NCBI RefSeq assembly: GCF_003612555.1
Contig: NZ_RAZF01000004.1
Coordinates: forward strand, 124,001-188,000
Direction: 5' to 3'
From: Acutalibacter sp. 1XD8-33
GTDB taxonomy: Bacteria > Bacillota > Clostridia > Oscillospirales > Acutalibacteraceae
DNA: 64,000 bases
Shown: piece by piece, positions 33,707-42,085 of the stretch
How positions within the stretch are numbered: position 1 is the first letter of the stretch
Layout of the letters: each line of letters starts with the position of its first letter
The notes under the pieces: model-generated
The model's input: the letters and a program-made list of their open reading frames with translations, nothing else
What the model was told of the DNA's origin: nothing
The model's database searches: none
Position numbers and translations under genes: made by a program

Positions 33707-33928
33707 ATGACTTTAGATGATGTGCTGTTTATCACGGTCCTTGTCGCTGCTATCACTTGGGTGATTGTAAAGGCCGTCTATGACCGGGAAGTCCAGCATC
33801 TGAGGCGGGAAAACCGGATGCTCTGGCGGCTTTTATCAGACCAGGCGAGGCTCCACGAGATGAGCCTGGATGCTTATATCGCTATGCTCCGGGAGGCGCA
33901 ACGGCACATGGGCGGACAGCCGTTTTGA
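33707..33928 (+). CDS. Small single-span membrane protein
   Basis: About 73 residues: a membrane segment near the N-terminus (VLFITVLVAAITWVIVKAVY), then a basic amphipathic helix (REVQHLRRENRMLWRLLSDQ). GGAGGTGGTGAGG just before the ATG is the ribosome site and overlaps the previous gene's end. GTG codons at 33698 and 33701 are possible alternative starts. The function is unknown; similar small membrane proteins accompany conjugation modules. Confidence 0.65.
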   Translation: MTLDDVLFITVLVAAITWVIVKAVYDREVQHLRRENRMLWRLLSDQARLHEMSLDAYIAMLREAQRHMGGQPF

Positions 33929-34124
33929 CCGTCAAAAAGATGGGAAATGGGCTGTTGTCAAGATAGTGTTGTAAAAATTACAACAGTGGTTAATGGCTAC
34001 CCTTATTTGACTTTTTACCCCTGTTATGGTGTGTCTATTCGCTAATAAAACTGATAACGCTTAACTTTGCAACTGAGGGCTATTTTCGGTAAAGTGTCCA
34101 CCAAAAGCAAGAAACAGGAGATTT

Positions 34125-34712
34125 ATGGACACCAATTCCAAGAAATACAAGACTATCCTCGCAGACCCGCCGTGGGACATCAATCAGCGCGGAAATTATG
34201 GAGCCATCAAACATTACGACCTGATGCCGCTGGAGCGTATCAAGGCGATGCCGGTGGCGGATTTGTGCGAGGATAATGCCCATTTGTATCTTTGGTGCCC
34301 GAATGGGCTGATACCACAGGCGCTGGAGGTTATCAAGGCATGGGGATTCACTTACCGTTCAGCGATTTACTGGATCAAGCCTCGGCTGGGTCTTGGAGTC
34401 TACATCCGTAACGCCAGCGAAACCTGTCTGTTTGCCACTCGCGGCAAAGCCCCGGTGAAGTTCCACGCGCAGCCGAACTGGATGTTCTGCCCGCAACAAA
34501 GCAGGCATTCGGAAAAGCCCGCTGAGCAGTTCGCAGTCATCGAGCGGCTGTCAGACGGTCCCTACCTTGAGCTTTTCGCCCGCCGCCGACAACTGGGGTG
34601 GGAGGCTTGGGGAAATGAGGTTCCCGGAGGTAGTGACCTTGTTATCCCCGGTTACCCTGTCCCGACCTATTCTGACAAAATAATCCGACCTAGCAAACGG
34701 AAGGAGGTGTAA
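34125..34712 (+). CDS. MT-A70 family adenine-N6 DNA methyltransferase
   Basis: A 195-residue MT-A70-like protein. The catalytic DPPW motif is at residues 14-17 (TILADPPWDINQRG), with LYLWCPNGLIPQALEVIKAWGF and YWIKPRLGLGVYIRNASETCLF as the following family motifs. Prokaryotic members methylate adenine at N6 in DNA with S-adenosylmethionine; the target sequence is unknown. No restriction nuclease is nearby, so it probably protects the element from host restriction or marks its own DNA. It is followed closely by the transfer genes. Confidence 0.85.
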   Translation: MDTNSKKYKTILADPPWDINQRGNYGAIKHYDLMPLERIKAMPVADLCEDNAHLYLWCPNGLIPQALEVIKAWGFTYRSAIYWIKPRLGLGVYIRNASETCLFATRGKAPVKFHAQPNWMFCPQQSRHSEKPAEQFAVIERLSDGPYLELFARRRQLGWEAWGNEVPGGSDLVIPGYPVPTYSDKIIRPSKRKEV

Positions 34713-34715
34713 TGC

Positions 34716-34913
34716 TTGGAGCCGCCCAAGAAACTTATCACCCGGATCGTGGAAGCGTGCGCTCTGCTGGCGCTGAGCGCCTTCCTGCTCCGACTGGCAG
34801 TGGCCTATCTGTTGGAGATTTGGGTGTATCTGCTCGTCATCGCGGTCATCGCCATAGCTGGGGTCATCGGCTGGCGTGTTTACAAGTTCTATCGTTCCCA
34901 AGGAAAGTGGTAG
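34716..34913 (+). CDS. Small two-span membrane protein, TTG start
   Basis: A 65-residue protein with two hydrophobic helices (ITRIVEACALLALSAFLL and IWVYLLVIAVIAIAGVIGW) and a basic C-terminus (YKFYRSQGKW). The TTG start at 34716 stands 9 bases after AAGGAGG. Four bases upstream an ATG opens a frame joined to the next gene, but its codons there are not protein-like. The protein sits directly before the coupling ATPase and may be its membrane partner, since that ATPase has no obvious N-terminal membrane anchor. Confidence 0.65.
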   Translation: MEPPKKLITRIVEACALLALSAFLLRLAVAYLLEIWVYLLVIAVIAIAGVIGWRVYKFYRSQGKW

Positions 34914-34936
34914 AGTGGATAAAAAGGAGTGGGCTT

Positions 34937-37096
34937 ATGCGTAAGCATTGTATAGAAAACATCTGCTGGCTGGAGGTCAGCTGGCAGCGACCTTTTAACA
35001 TTGAGGACGTGTGGGAGGCTCTCACCCACCTCTCGGCGCTCAGCCCTCGCGGGGCAGTGATTTGGGAGTGTCGGGGCAAGAACGGACGGGTGACGTATCT
35101 GCTGGGAGCCGACCGGATTTATATTGACAAAATCGCACAGGCGCTCCGCGCTCACGGGGACATCCAACTTTGCGAGGTTTATGGGAACGACCGCACACCC
35201 GTTCGGTTGGCGCGCCAACTCAAAATCACCCGTCCGGTGCTGTCGCTCAACACCAACCTTGCGCAGTCAGTGATCCGGGCAGCGTTGGCGGCGATGGCTG
35301 AGGACAAGCGTGGCACAGAAACTGTCCTACAGGTGGTGCTGGGGAGGGGCTTTGCCCCCTCTCCGGTATCTGCCGAACTCCCCGACCCGCACGCTACTTG
35401 GCTGGAGGTTATCTTCGGCTCGGTCAGCAAGGCGACCGCAGAAACCCGCAAAACTGTGCGGGAAAAGGCTGAGCAACACGGGTTCGAGGCGGCGATCCGC
35501 ATCGGTGTATCGGACGAGAGAGTTGCCGCCCGCCTCCGCAATCTCATCTCTGCCCTTAAAGTCCTGGAGTCCGCTGGGGTGCGCATCTATGATGAAACGG
35601 AAAGCCCTGAGAAAATCAACACCGCCCATGTGCCGTGGCATTTTCCACTGCGGCTGTCGGTGAAAGAACTCGCCAGCTTCCTGTTGCTCCCGGCTGGGGA
35701 GGAAGAACTGCCCGGAACACCGGGACTACATCCGCGACTTTTGCTCGCGCCCCTGTGGTATTGGGAGCCGACCAGTCCTCAAAATGACCGCAGTTTTGCT
35801 GTCAGTATGGACATGGTGCCGAAAAAGCTCAGTATCTCGCCCAAAGATAGCACAGAACATTGCGTATTCCTAGGCGGGACTGGCAGCGGCAAGTCTACCG
35901 CTATGTTACACCTGATTCTCGCAGACATCAAGGCTGGGCGCAGCGTCCTAGTCCTCGACCCAAAACAAGATTTGGTAACGGACATCCTTGCCCGTATCCC
36001 GGAAGAACGTGCCGAGGATGTGGTGGTGATCGACCCGTCCAGTGATGCTCCGGTGGGGTTCAACCCGCTGGCGTTTCCAAACTACCAGAACAAAGCCCTG
36101 ATTGCTGATGCGGTGCTCTCTGTGCTCAAAGAGTTGTGGGCAGATAGCTGGGGAGTGCGCATTCAAGACATCCTCTCTGCTGCGCTCTTGACGCTGGTGG
36201 AGATAGACGGAGCCTCGCTACTCTGGCTCCAGCCATTGCTCATCGATGAGAACTTCCGCCGGAAAATCACTCGCGGCGTGAAGGACAAAGTGGCACTTAT
36301 GCCGTTCTGGGCGCAGTTTGAGGCGCTGTCGGAATTACAAAGGCGGCAGCAGATTGAGCCGGTGCTAAACAAGCTGCGCCAATTTACGCTCCGTCCGGGA
36401 CTGAGGAATGTCCTCGGACAAGCCCAGCCAAAGTTTTCTCTAACGGATTTGTTCTACAAACGGAAAATCGTGCTGGTGCCGCTTAACCGGGGGATTGTAG
36501 GCCATGAAACAGGGCGGTTGCTGGGAAGCCTGATTGTAGGTCTAACTTGGGTGCTGGCGTTGTCCAGAGCGAGCATCCCAGCGGAGCGGAGGCACATCGT
36601 CAGTATCTATGTGGATGAACTACAGGACTACCTATCCTCACTTTCTGCTGACCTAAGCGACGCATTGGCACAGGCGCGGGGGCTGGGTGTGGGCATGACA
36701 CTGGCGCACCAATACCGCGACCAACTGCCGCCAGAGATCCGGGCCGGAATAGACGCTAACTGTCGGAACAAAATCGTGTTCGGGCTAAACAGCAAGGATG
36801 CGAGAGACATGGCGGCGATGGCTCCGGAACTTACTGCCGAGGATTTTATGACGCTGCCCCGCTACCAGATTTATACATCGTTCCAACAGGGAGGACGTAA
36901 CACCGGCTGGGTGATGGGGCGGACTTTGCCGCCACCGCCAGCACTCCGCGACCCAGCGGAACTCTACGCCCGGAGCATGAAAACTTACGGCACACCAGCC
37001 GAGGAAACTGAGGAGAGCTACCTCAAAACTGTTATCAACCACAGCACCCCAGGCGATAACGCCGGGGAAACGCCTATCGGAAGGAGGAAACGCTAA
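34937..37096 (+). CDS. VirD4/TraG-like conjugative coupling ATPase
   Basis: A 719-residue protein. The Walker A motif GGTGSGKST is near residue 315, with SVLVLDPKQDLVTDILARIP after it, Walker B in SIYVDELQDYLSSL near 558, and downstream QARGLGVGMTLAHQYRDQLP and NKIVFGLNSKDA, all typical of type IV secretion DNA-binding (TraG/VirD4, HerA-like) motors. The first 290 residues are a separate domain without clear membrane helices. It should pump element DNA through a conjugation channel. The ATG follows AAAAAGGAGTG. The stop overlaps the next start (TAATG). No VirB4 or relaxase is seen nearby. Confidence 0.85.
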   Translation: MRKHCIENICWLEVSWQRPFNIEDVWEALTHLSALSPRGAVIWECRGKNGRVTYLLGADRIYIDKIAQALRAHGDIQLCEVYGNDRTPVRLARQLKITRPVLSLNTNLAQSVIRAALAAMAEDKRGTETVLQVVLGRGFAPSPVSAELPDPHATWLEVIFGSVSKATAETRKTVREKAEQHGFEAAIRIGVSDERVAARLRNLISALKVLESAGVRIYDETESPEKINTAHVPWHFPLRLSVKELASFLLLPAGEEELPGTPGLHPRLLLAPLWYWEPTSPQNDRSFAVSMDMVPKKLSISPKDSTEHCVFLGGTGSGKSTAMLHLILADIKAGRSVLVLDPKQDLVTDILARIPEERAEDVVVIDPSSDAPVGFNPLAFPNYQNKALIADAVLSVLKELWADSWGVRIQDILSAALLTLVEIDGASLLWLQPLLIDENFRRKITRGVKDKVALMPFWAQFEALSELQRRQQIEPVLNKLRQFTLRPGLRNVLGQAQPKFSLTDLFYKRKIVLVPLNRGIVGHETGRLLGSLIVGLTWVLALSRASIPAERRHIVSIYVDELQDYLSSLSADLSDALAQARGLGVGMTLAHQYRDQLPPEIRAGIDANCRNKIVFGLNSKDARDMAAMAPELTAEDFMTLPRYQIYTSFQQGGRNTGWVMGRTLPPPPALRDPAELYARSMKTYGTPAEETEESYLKTVINHSTPGDNAGETPIGRRKR

Positions 37097-38049
37097 TGTC
37101 AAACCGCATGACACCTCAAGAGGGTGACAAAAGCCGGGAAAGCCGCCCCGCGCCGGATTTTTCCAAGTTTATGGTTCACGACTCTTTTATCAATTCCATT
37201 TCTTTTCCATCTGCCACCGGGGAGGAGCCGCACCGCCTCTCCCGTCAGCAGCTGGAGGAAACCGCCGCCGCGCTCAGTGAGAGGGACAGGGGCATTCTCA
37301 CCGCTGTCCAACGCTACCGCTACCTCCTGACTGGACAGATTCAGCGGTTGTATTTCTATAGTTCCGCCACGCCGACTGCCGCACACCGCGCCGCCGCCCG
37401 TGCCCTGAAACGGCTCAGGGGGCTGGGGCTGGTTGACCATCTCGCCCGCCGCATCGGTGGGGTGCGGGCTGGCTCCGGTGGGTTGGTCTGGCATCTGACT
37501 CATGCTGGGGAGCGGTTGCTCCGTCTCCACGAACAGACCACCAGCCCGGTGAGGAGGTTCTTCGAGCCAAGTCCATTTTTCCTCTCTCATGCGCTGGCGG
37601 TGGCTGAGGTGGCTGTCCATCTGACAGAAATCTGTCGAGAGCAGCACGGCATGAAGCTGACCGCCCTCCAGCCTGAACCAGAGTGCTGGCGCACCTATAG
37701 TGAGTATGGTTCCATGCTGTCGCTCAAACCCGACTTGTTCGCCATAACGGTATCTGGCCAGTATGAGGACAGGTGGTTCATTGAAGTAGACCTCGCCACC
37801 GAATCGCCCTCCAAGGTGGTCGATAAGTGTGAACGCTACCACAAGTATTACCGCAGTGGGTTGGAACAGCAGGAGGCGGGCGTGTTCCCGCTTACGGTCT
37901 GGATCGTGCCGACTGTGGAGCGGAAAGAGAAATTGATTAAGCATATCAGAGAAGCCTTTGACAAACAGCCTCGGCTGTTTACGGTCATCACGAAGGACGA
38001 ACTGTGGGCGCTGGTCTGTCAGGGCGGCGAAGGAGGGACGTTATGCTAG
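37096..38049 (+). CDS. Replication-relaxation family protein
   Basis: A 317-residue protein. The N-terminal winged-helix part (SERDRGILTAVQRYRYLLTG, IQRLYFYSSATPTAAHRAAA, RALKRLRGLGLVDHL) is followed by SLKPDLFAITVSGQYEDRWF and FIEVDLATESPSKVVDKCERY, the acidic core of the replication-relaxation family (PF13814). Such proteins are encoded next to coupling ATPases in mobile elements of Gram-positive bacteria and are thought to act at the origin of replication or transfer. The FIEVD...K pattern also resembles a PD-(D/E)XK-type nuclease core, an impression not tested here. The start overlaps the ATPase stop, and the end overlaps the methyltransferase start by 7 bases. Confidence 0.8.
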   Translation: MSNRMTPQEGDKSRESRPAPDFSKFMVHDSFINSISFPSATGEEPHRLSRQQLEETAAALSERDRGILTAVQRYRYLLTGQIQRLYFYSSATPTAAHRAAARALKRLRGLGLVDHLARRIGGVRAGSGGLVWHLTHAGERLLRLHEQTTSPVRRFFEPSPFFLSHALAVAEVAVHLTEICREQHGMKLTALQPEPECWRTYSEYGSMLSLKPDLFAITVSGQYEDRWFIEVDLATESPSKVVDKCERYHKYYRSGLEQQEAGVFPLTVWIVPTVERKEKLIKHIREAFDKQPRLFTVITKDELWALVCQGGEGGTLC

Positions 38050-39044
38050 AGAAAATCACGATTCCGATTGACACTATTTTGGCTGGGGATAGCCGCGCTG
38101 TTCTCCAGACCTTGCCAGACGACAGCATCCATTGCTGCGTAACATCGCCGCCTTACTACGCTCTGCGGGATTATGAAGCGGAGGGGCAGATCGGGCGTGA
38201 AGCTACACCGGAAGAATACATAGAACGGCTAGTCGAGGTATTCCACGAAGTGAAGCGGGTGCTCCGTCCGGACGGCACCTTCTGGCTGAACATTGCCGAC
38301 ACCTACTGTAAGCGTCCCCAACAGGGCGTAAAACGGAAGGATATGCTGGGCATCCCGTGGCGGCTGGCCTTGGCGCTTCGGAGCGATGGCTGGTATCTGC
38401 GCAGCAACATCATTTGGGAGAAGGGCAACGCCATGCCAGAGAGCGTCACCGACCGCTGTAGCCGAAGTTATGAACACATTTTCCAACTGAGCAAATCCAA
38501 GAACTATTATTTTGACCGCGCCGCTATTGCCGAACCAATCGCGCCCTCGACACTGGTCAGGATGCGCAGTGGACGCAGCGGCAGCAATAAATATGCTGAA
38601 CGGGTGCCGGGGCAGACCTTACAGGCTATCAATCGCCCTCGTGAGGCTGGTGTTTCTGAGGAAGAACTGCCGACCCACCGCAACAAGCGGGATGTCTGGC
38701 ACATTAACACCTCGTCCTACTCTGGCGCACACTTTGCGACCTTTCCGCCGCAGCTGGCAGAAACTTGTATTCTGGCGGGCTGTCCGGTTGGAGGGGCGGT
38801 GCTCGACCCGTTCTTTGGCAGCGGCACCACTGGTCTCGCCGCCAAACGCAACGACAGACACTATATCGGTGTGGAGATCAACCCGGTGTTTTGTAAGCTG
38901 GCGGAGGACCGGATAGCCGCTGAAGCGCATAGAAAGCCGAACGGGGCGCGGCAGGAAGATTCCGCTAAAGTATCTGCCTCCACAGATAAAGCTGCCCAAA
39001 ATGCTCCAGAATCGCCAGAAAAGGTGGAAAAGGAGGAGGCGTGA
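38043..39044 (+). CDS. DNA methyltransferase, TSPPY type
   Basis: A 333-residue methyltransferase. CCVTSPPYYALRDY (catalytic motif IV at about 33-37) precedes LDPFFGSGTTGLAAKR (SAM-binding motif I at about 252-260), the beta-class order seen in N4-cytosine and some N6-adenine enzymes. DVWHINTSSYSGAHFATFPP is a conserved segment before motif I. The Ala/Ser/Glu-rich tail is probably disordered. Its ATG overlaps the previous stop, so it belongs to the transfer operon. With the MT-A70 enzyme it gives the element two solitary methyltransferases, presumably for anti-restriction. Confidence 0.85.
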   Translation: MLEKITIPIDTILAGDSRAVLQTLPDDSIHCCVTSPPYYALRDYEAEGQIGREATPEEYIERLVEVFHEVKRVLRPDGTFWLNIADTYCKRPQQGVKRKDMLGIPWRLALALRSDGWYLRSNIIWEKGNAMPESVTDRCSRSYEHIFQLSKSKNYYFDRAAIAEPIAPSTLVRMRSGRSGSNKYAERVPGQTLQAINRPREAGVSEEELPTHRNKRDVWHINTSSYSGAHFATFPPQLAETCILAGCPVGGAVLDPFFGSGTTGLAAKRNDRHYIGVEINPVFCKLAEDRIAAEAHRKPNGARQEDSAKVSASTDKAAQNAPESPEKVEKEEA

Positions 39045-39214
39045 TGGAGAAAAGAAAGCGGGGACGACCGCGAGGATCTCATCCGGTTAAAGTCACACCA
39101 GAGTTTAGGGAGGACCCTGACATCAAGAAAATGGGACTGGTGTTTATAGCTGCCGCCAAACAACTTCTGGAGCAGAAAAAGTTAGAAGAGACCAAGAGGG
39201 ACGATATGGCCTGA
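39044..39214 (+). CDS. Small basic protein (56 residues)
   Basis: The ATG overlaps the methyltransferase stop (TGATG), and AAGGAGGAGG lies just upstream. The protein starts EKRKRGRPRGSHPVKVTP, an AT-hook-like basic segment, then runs as an amphipathic helix to IAAAKQLLEQKKLEETKRDD. I recognise no family. Tight coupling and the ribosome site support it as a real gene. Confidence 0.6.
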   Translation: MEKRKRGRPRGSHPVKVTPEFREDPDIKKMGLVFIAAAKQLLEQKKLEETKRDDMA

Positions 39215-39442
39215 TCGCGCCGCCCATCTGTGGGTCGGTCATACACCTTCCAAGTGTTTCCGTAACGCAGTGGTTATCCGTATCGCCAACAGATGACCAC
39301 TGCCAGCGGAAACACATAACACAAGAAAGGAGGCTAACTCGGTAAACAAATCTGGCAACCACGGTGCACATTCGTTCAGAGGCGCATCCGTGGATGTCCT
39401 CTGAACAACCACACGCACAAGAACGAAAGGAGGGCAAAACAG

Positions 39443-40390
39443 TTGTTTACCAATCATTTTGGCATCGAAATTGAGTTCACGGGCATTACCCGCTGCCAAG
39501 CGGCGAAGGTTGCCGCGAAATATCTGGGCGGCACCATCTCCAAACTTGGCGACTACTACGACACCTATCAAATCATAGCGCGGGACGGGCGGGTCTGGAA
39601 GTTCATGTATGACGGCAGTCTCACCTGTCAGCATCGGAGCGAAGGCCGTATCGTCGACGCATCCAGAAAGTATAGCGTGGAACTGGTTAGCCCGGTGTTA
39701 CTTTACCGGGAGGACATCGACACGCTACAAGGGCTGGTGCGAAGGCTCCGCAAAGCTGGCGGGTTTGCCAACCCGTCCTGCGGCATCCACATCCATCTGG
39801 ACGGCTCCAACCATACGCCTCGGAGCATTCGCAACTTCGTGAACATTATCGCCAGTCATAACGATTTGTTCTACAAGGCTTTACAGATTGAACCGGAGCG
39901 GATGCGCTACTGTAAGAAAATGGACACCTGGCTGGTTCATCGGCTGAATCAGACGAAGCCCAAAACCTTTGCCGATATAGAGAATATCTGGTATGAGGGC
40001 TATCGGGAAAACCGCAACCAGCACTACCACAACAGCCGCTACCATTTTCTCAATCTCCACAGTTTCTTCCACGGACATTACACGGTGGAGCTCAGAGGGT
40101 TCAACGGCACACTTCACGCTGGGAAAATCCGGGCGTATGTCGTGTTAGCCCTGGCGCTCAATCATCAGGCACTAACGCAAAAGAGCGCCAGCTACCGGAA
40201 AGTCCAGGAAGAAAACGAACGGTTCGCCATGAGAACTTATCTCAACCGGATCGGTTTTATTGGCGATGAGTTCAAGAACTGTCGGGAACATCTTTACCAG
40301 CATTTGTCTGGCAACGCCGCCTGGCGATATGGTTCCCGCGAGAATGTGCGCAGCCACATCAGAAATGGAGGACAGAATAATGAAACCTAA
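39443..40390 (+). CDS. Amidoligase family protein (COOH-NH2 ligase)
   Basis: A 315-residue protein of the Putative amidoligase family (PF12224). FGIEIEFTGI at the N-terminus, KFMYDGSLTC, VELVSPVLL, CGIHIHLDGSNHTPRSIRNF and TVELRGFNGTLHAGKIRAYV carry the Glu/His ligands of this glutamine-synthetase-like ATP-dependent fold. The family is predicted to form amide bonds between carboxylates and amines, on peptides or cell-wall material. TTG start 8 bases after AAAGGAGGG. It is followed with overlap by a gamma-glutamylcyclotransferase. The last 45 residues (AMRTYLNRIGFIGDEFKNCR...) recur in the protein at 41023. Confidence 0.85.
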   Translation: MFTNHFGIEIEFTGITRCQAAKVAAKYLGGTISKLGDYYDTYQIIARDGRVWKFMYDGSLTCQHRSEGRIVDASRKYSVELVSPVLLYREDIDTLQGLVRRLRKAGGFANPSCGIHIHLDGSNHTPRSIRNFVNIIASHNDLFYKALQIEPERMRYCKKMDTWLVHRLNQTKPKTFADIENIWYEGYRENRNQHYHNSRYHFLNLHSFFHGHYTVELRGFNGTLHAGKIRAYVVLALALNHQALTQKSASYRKVQEENERFAMRTYLNRIGFIGDEFKNCREHLYQHLSGNAAWRYGSRENVRSHIRNGGQNNET

Positions 40391-40847
40391 AGACAGGCTT
40401 TACATCGCCTACGGCTCCAACCTCAATCTGGAGCAGATGGCGCACCGCTGTCCGACAGCGGAAGTGGTGGGAACGGCTACTTTGCGTGGCTGGCGGCTGT
40501 GGTTCCGGGGCGGGAACGGCGGAGCCGTGGCGACAGTCGAGCGGGAGCGGGGCTGTGAAGTCCCAGTGCTCATCTGGCGGATTCAGCCCCAGGATGAGCG
40601 GGCGCTTGATCGCTATGAAGGGTGGCCGCATCTCTACCACAAAGAAACTCTGCGGCTCACTGTGAATGGCAGACGGGTCTACGCCATGGTCTACATCATG
40701 AACGAGGCCGGACATCCTTACGGCACGCCCTCTCTGGGCTACCTCAACACCATCCGCGAAGGCTATAAGAGCGCGGGGTTCGACGGCAGCATTTTGGCGA
40801 AAGCCGTGAGCGACTCGAAGGAGGCAGCAGAATGGACAAAACTGTGA
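40380..40847 (+). CDS. Gamma-glutamylcyclotransferase (AIG2-like)
   Basis: A 155-residue GGCT fold protein. It opens with the signature YIAYGSNLNLEQMAHRCP, then WRLWFRGGNGGAVATVER, LDRYEGWPHLYHKETL (the general acid/base Glu is in DRYEGWP) and YGTPSLGYLNTIREGY. These enzymes cleave gamma-glutamyl bonds by cyclising the glutamyl residue to 5-oxoproline. Next to an amidoligase it would be able to undo or trim gamma-glutamyl linkages made by that enzyme. The start overlaps the amidoligase stop by 11 bases. Confidence 0.9.
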   Translation: MKPKDRLYIAYGSNLNLEQMAHRCPTAEVVGTATLRGWRLWFRGGNGGAVATVERERGCEVPVLIWRIQPQDERALDRYEGWPHLYHKETLRLTVNGRRVYAMVYIMNEAGHPYGTPSLGYLNTIREGYKSAGFDGSILAKAVSDSKEAAEWTKL

Positions 40848-41026
40848 GAAAGCAGATTTTGGCGGTGCGGGCTACTGGCGAGACGAATATGCTCGACACC
40901 CGCACAGTGCAGGTGATTGCCAGCCGCATGGGATTCTACGAGTTGGTGATTTATCTGGAGGAGTATCGGCGGGGATATGTAAACTTTATCCACACCGGAG
41001 ACGCTGGAGAGGAGGGAGCGGAATGA
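40832..41026 (+). CDS. DUF5049-like small protein
   Basis: A 64-residue protein (KTVRKQILAVRATGETNMLD, TRTVQVIASRMGFYELVIYL) that matches my memory of the DUF5049 family, small proteins found in operons of phages and conjugative elements. The function is unknown. Its ATG lies 16 bases inside the end of the cyclotransferase gene and its stop overlaps the next start (ATGAGTG), so four genes are translationally chained. Confidence 0.7.
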   Translation: MDKTVRKQILAVRATGETNMLDTRTVQVIASRMGFYELVIYLEEYRRGYVNFIHTGDAGEEGAE

Positions 41027-41909
41027 GTGTCCCTTACAACCTCACCGGCGCAGCCAGAAAAGCCCTGGTTCAGACCATCAGCGAGATTTTGGGTAAGCCT
41101 GCCGTCTATCAGGGCGCACCCACTTTCGCCTATGCCATCGACTTTTACAGCGTGGACAAAAACGGCACCTTGAGCTACCCTGATAATATCAGTCCGGAAG
41201 ATGTGCGGCAGTTGGTTTCCCGGCTCCGGGAGCGCGGTTACACGCCTGAGAATGACAATGCTTCACGGTGGAGCTGCCGAGGGCGGGGTTCTCCGCCACG
41301 GCACTAGACAACCTCCAGAAAATCATCGCCAGCAAAGCGGAGTTGTTCAAGCGGGCACTCGGCACGGACACAGTAGACGTGGAAGTGCTGGAGAACAAGC
41401 TGCGGTTCCCGTGGTTCACGCTAGATGGGCTGGAGGGCGAGGTCGATGCTTACACTAAGCTGATTGTCGGTATCTGCGACATGGCAAAGCGCCAGAAGCG
41501 GGTGGTCGCCAGAGAACGCACCATCACGAACGACAAGTTCACGATGCGGGTGTTCCTGATCCGGCTGGGCTTTATCGGCCCGGAATACCAGACAGCGCGG
41601 ACGCTCCTGCTCCGCAATCTCACCGGGAACAGCAGTTGGCTGGCGGGGCCTCCCCCAGAGCGGAGGTCGCGCAGGAGAAACCGGAAACGGGTGCCACCGC
41701 CACCGCTGAGTCCGACACTTCCGTTTGCGAAAGGCTGTAATCTTCTGGAGGGACTCGCCGCATGGCTCACTTCTTCTGGCACAATTCTGTCGGACGAACA
41801 GCGCAGTAACGAATATACTGGCGTTCGTATTGTGACAGTGCGCTGGCAAAACCAAAACTACCGTATTATCCAAGTGGACGGAATGACCTGTAAAATTGAA
41901 CAGGCGTAG
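41023..41909 (+). pseudogene. Amidoligase-operon protein, frameshifted
   Basis: Frame 1 begins SVPYNLTGAARKALVQTISE and FAYAIDFYSVDKNGTLSYPD and ends prematurely at 41307. From about 41260 the homology continues in another frame with FTVELPRAGFSATALDNLQK, ALGTDTVDVEVLENKLRFPW and TMRVFLIRLGFIGPEYQTAR. A one-base change near 41255-41262 separates them. The family is often labelled virulence protein in gut Clostridia and accompanies amidoligases. The tail after about residue 200 is unlike its relatives and Arg/Pro rich. It may be inactive or a frameshift error. Confidence 0.65.
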
Positions 41910-42023
41910 CACCTTATAGCGGCGATTTTGCCGCAATACCAGCCCGCTCCGGCGGGCTGGCTTCAAAGGAACACCACGGAATTATGTATATATTAACAAA
42001 GAGATAACGATGGCTGGCGTCCC

Positions 42024-42052
42024 TTGCTTATAGGGGTCACCAGAGTTATAAT
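42024..42052 (+). promoter_or_regulatory. Promoter of the large serine recombinase
   Basis: TTGCTT (42024-42029), 17-base spacer, TATAAT (42047-42052), 34 bases before the GTG start. A hairpin CCAGCCCGC-TCCG-GCGGGCTGG (41939-41960) upstream may insulate it from the amidoligase operon. Confidence 0.65.
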
Positions 42053-42085
42053 GGTTATGAAAAACTGCGAAAGGAGGCCTTTTAG

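Noticed and set aside
34712-34936. 75-codon N-terminal extension of the coupling ATPase
   Set aside because: The codons are not protein-like and overlap the TTG-started membrane protein that has the ribosome site; ATG 34937 has its own AAAAAGGAGTG.
41939-41960. CCAGCCCGC-TCCG-GCGGGCTGG as a terminator of the amidoligase operon
   Set aside because: The stem is strong but no T run follows on the plus strand, so I mention it only with the downstream promoter.
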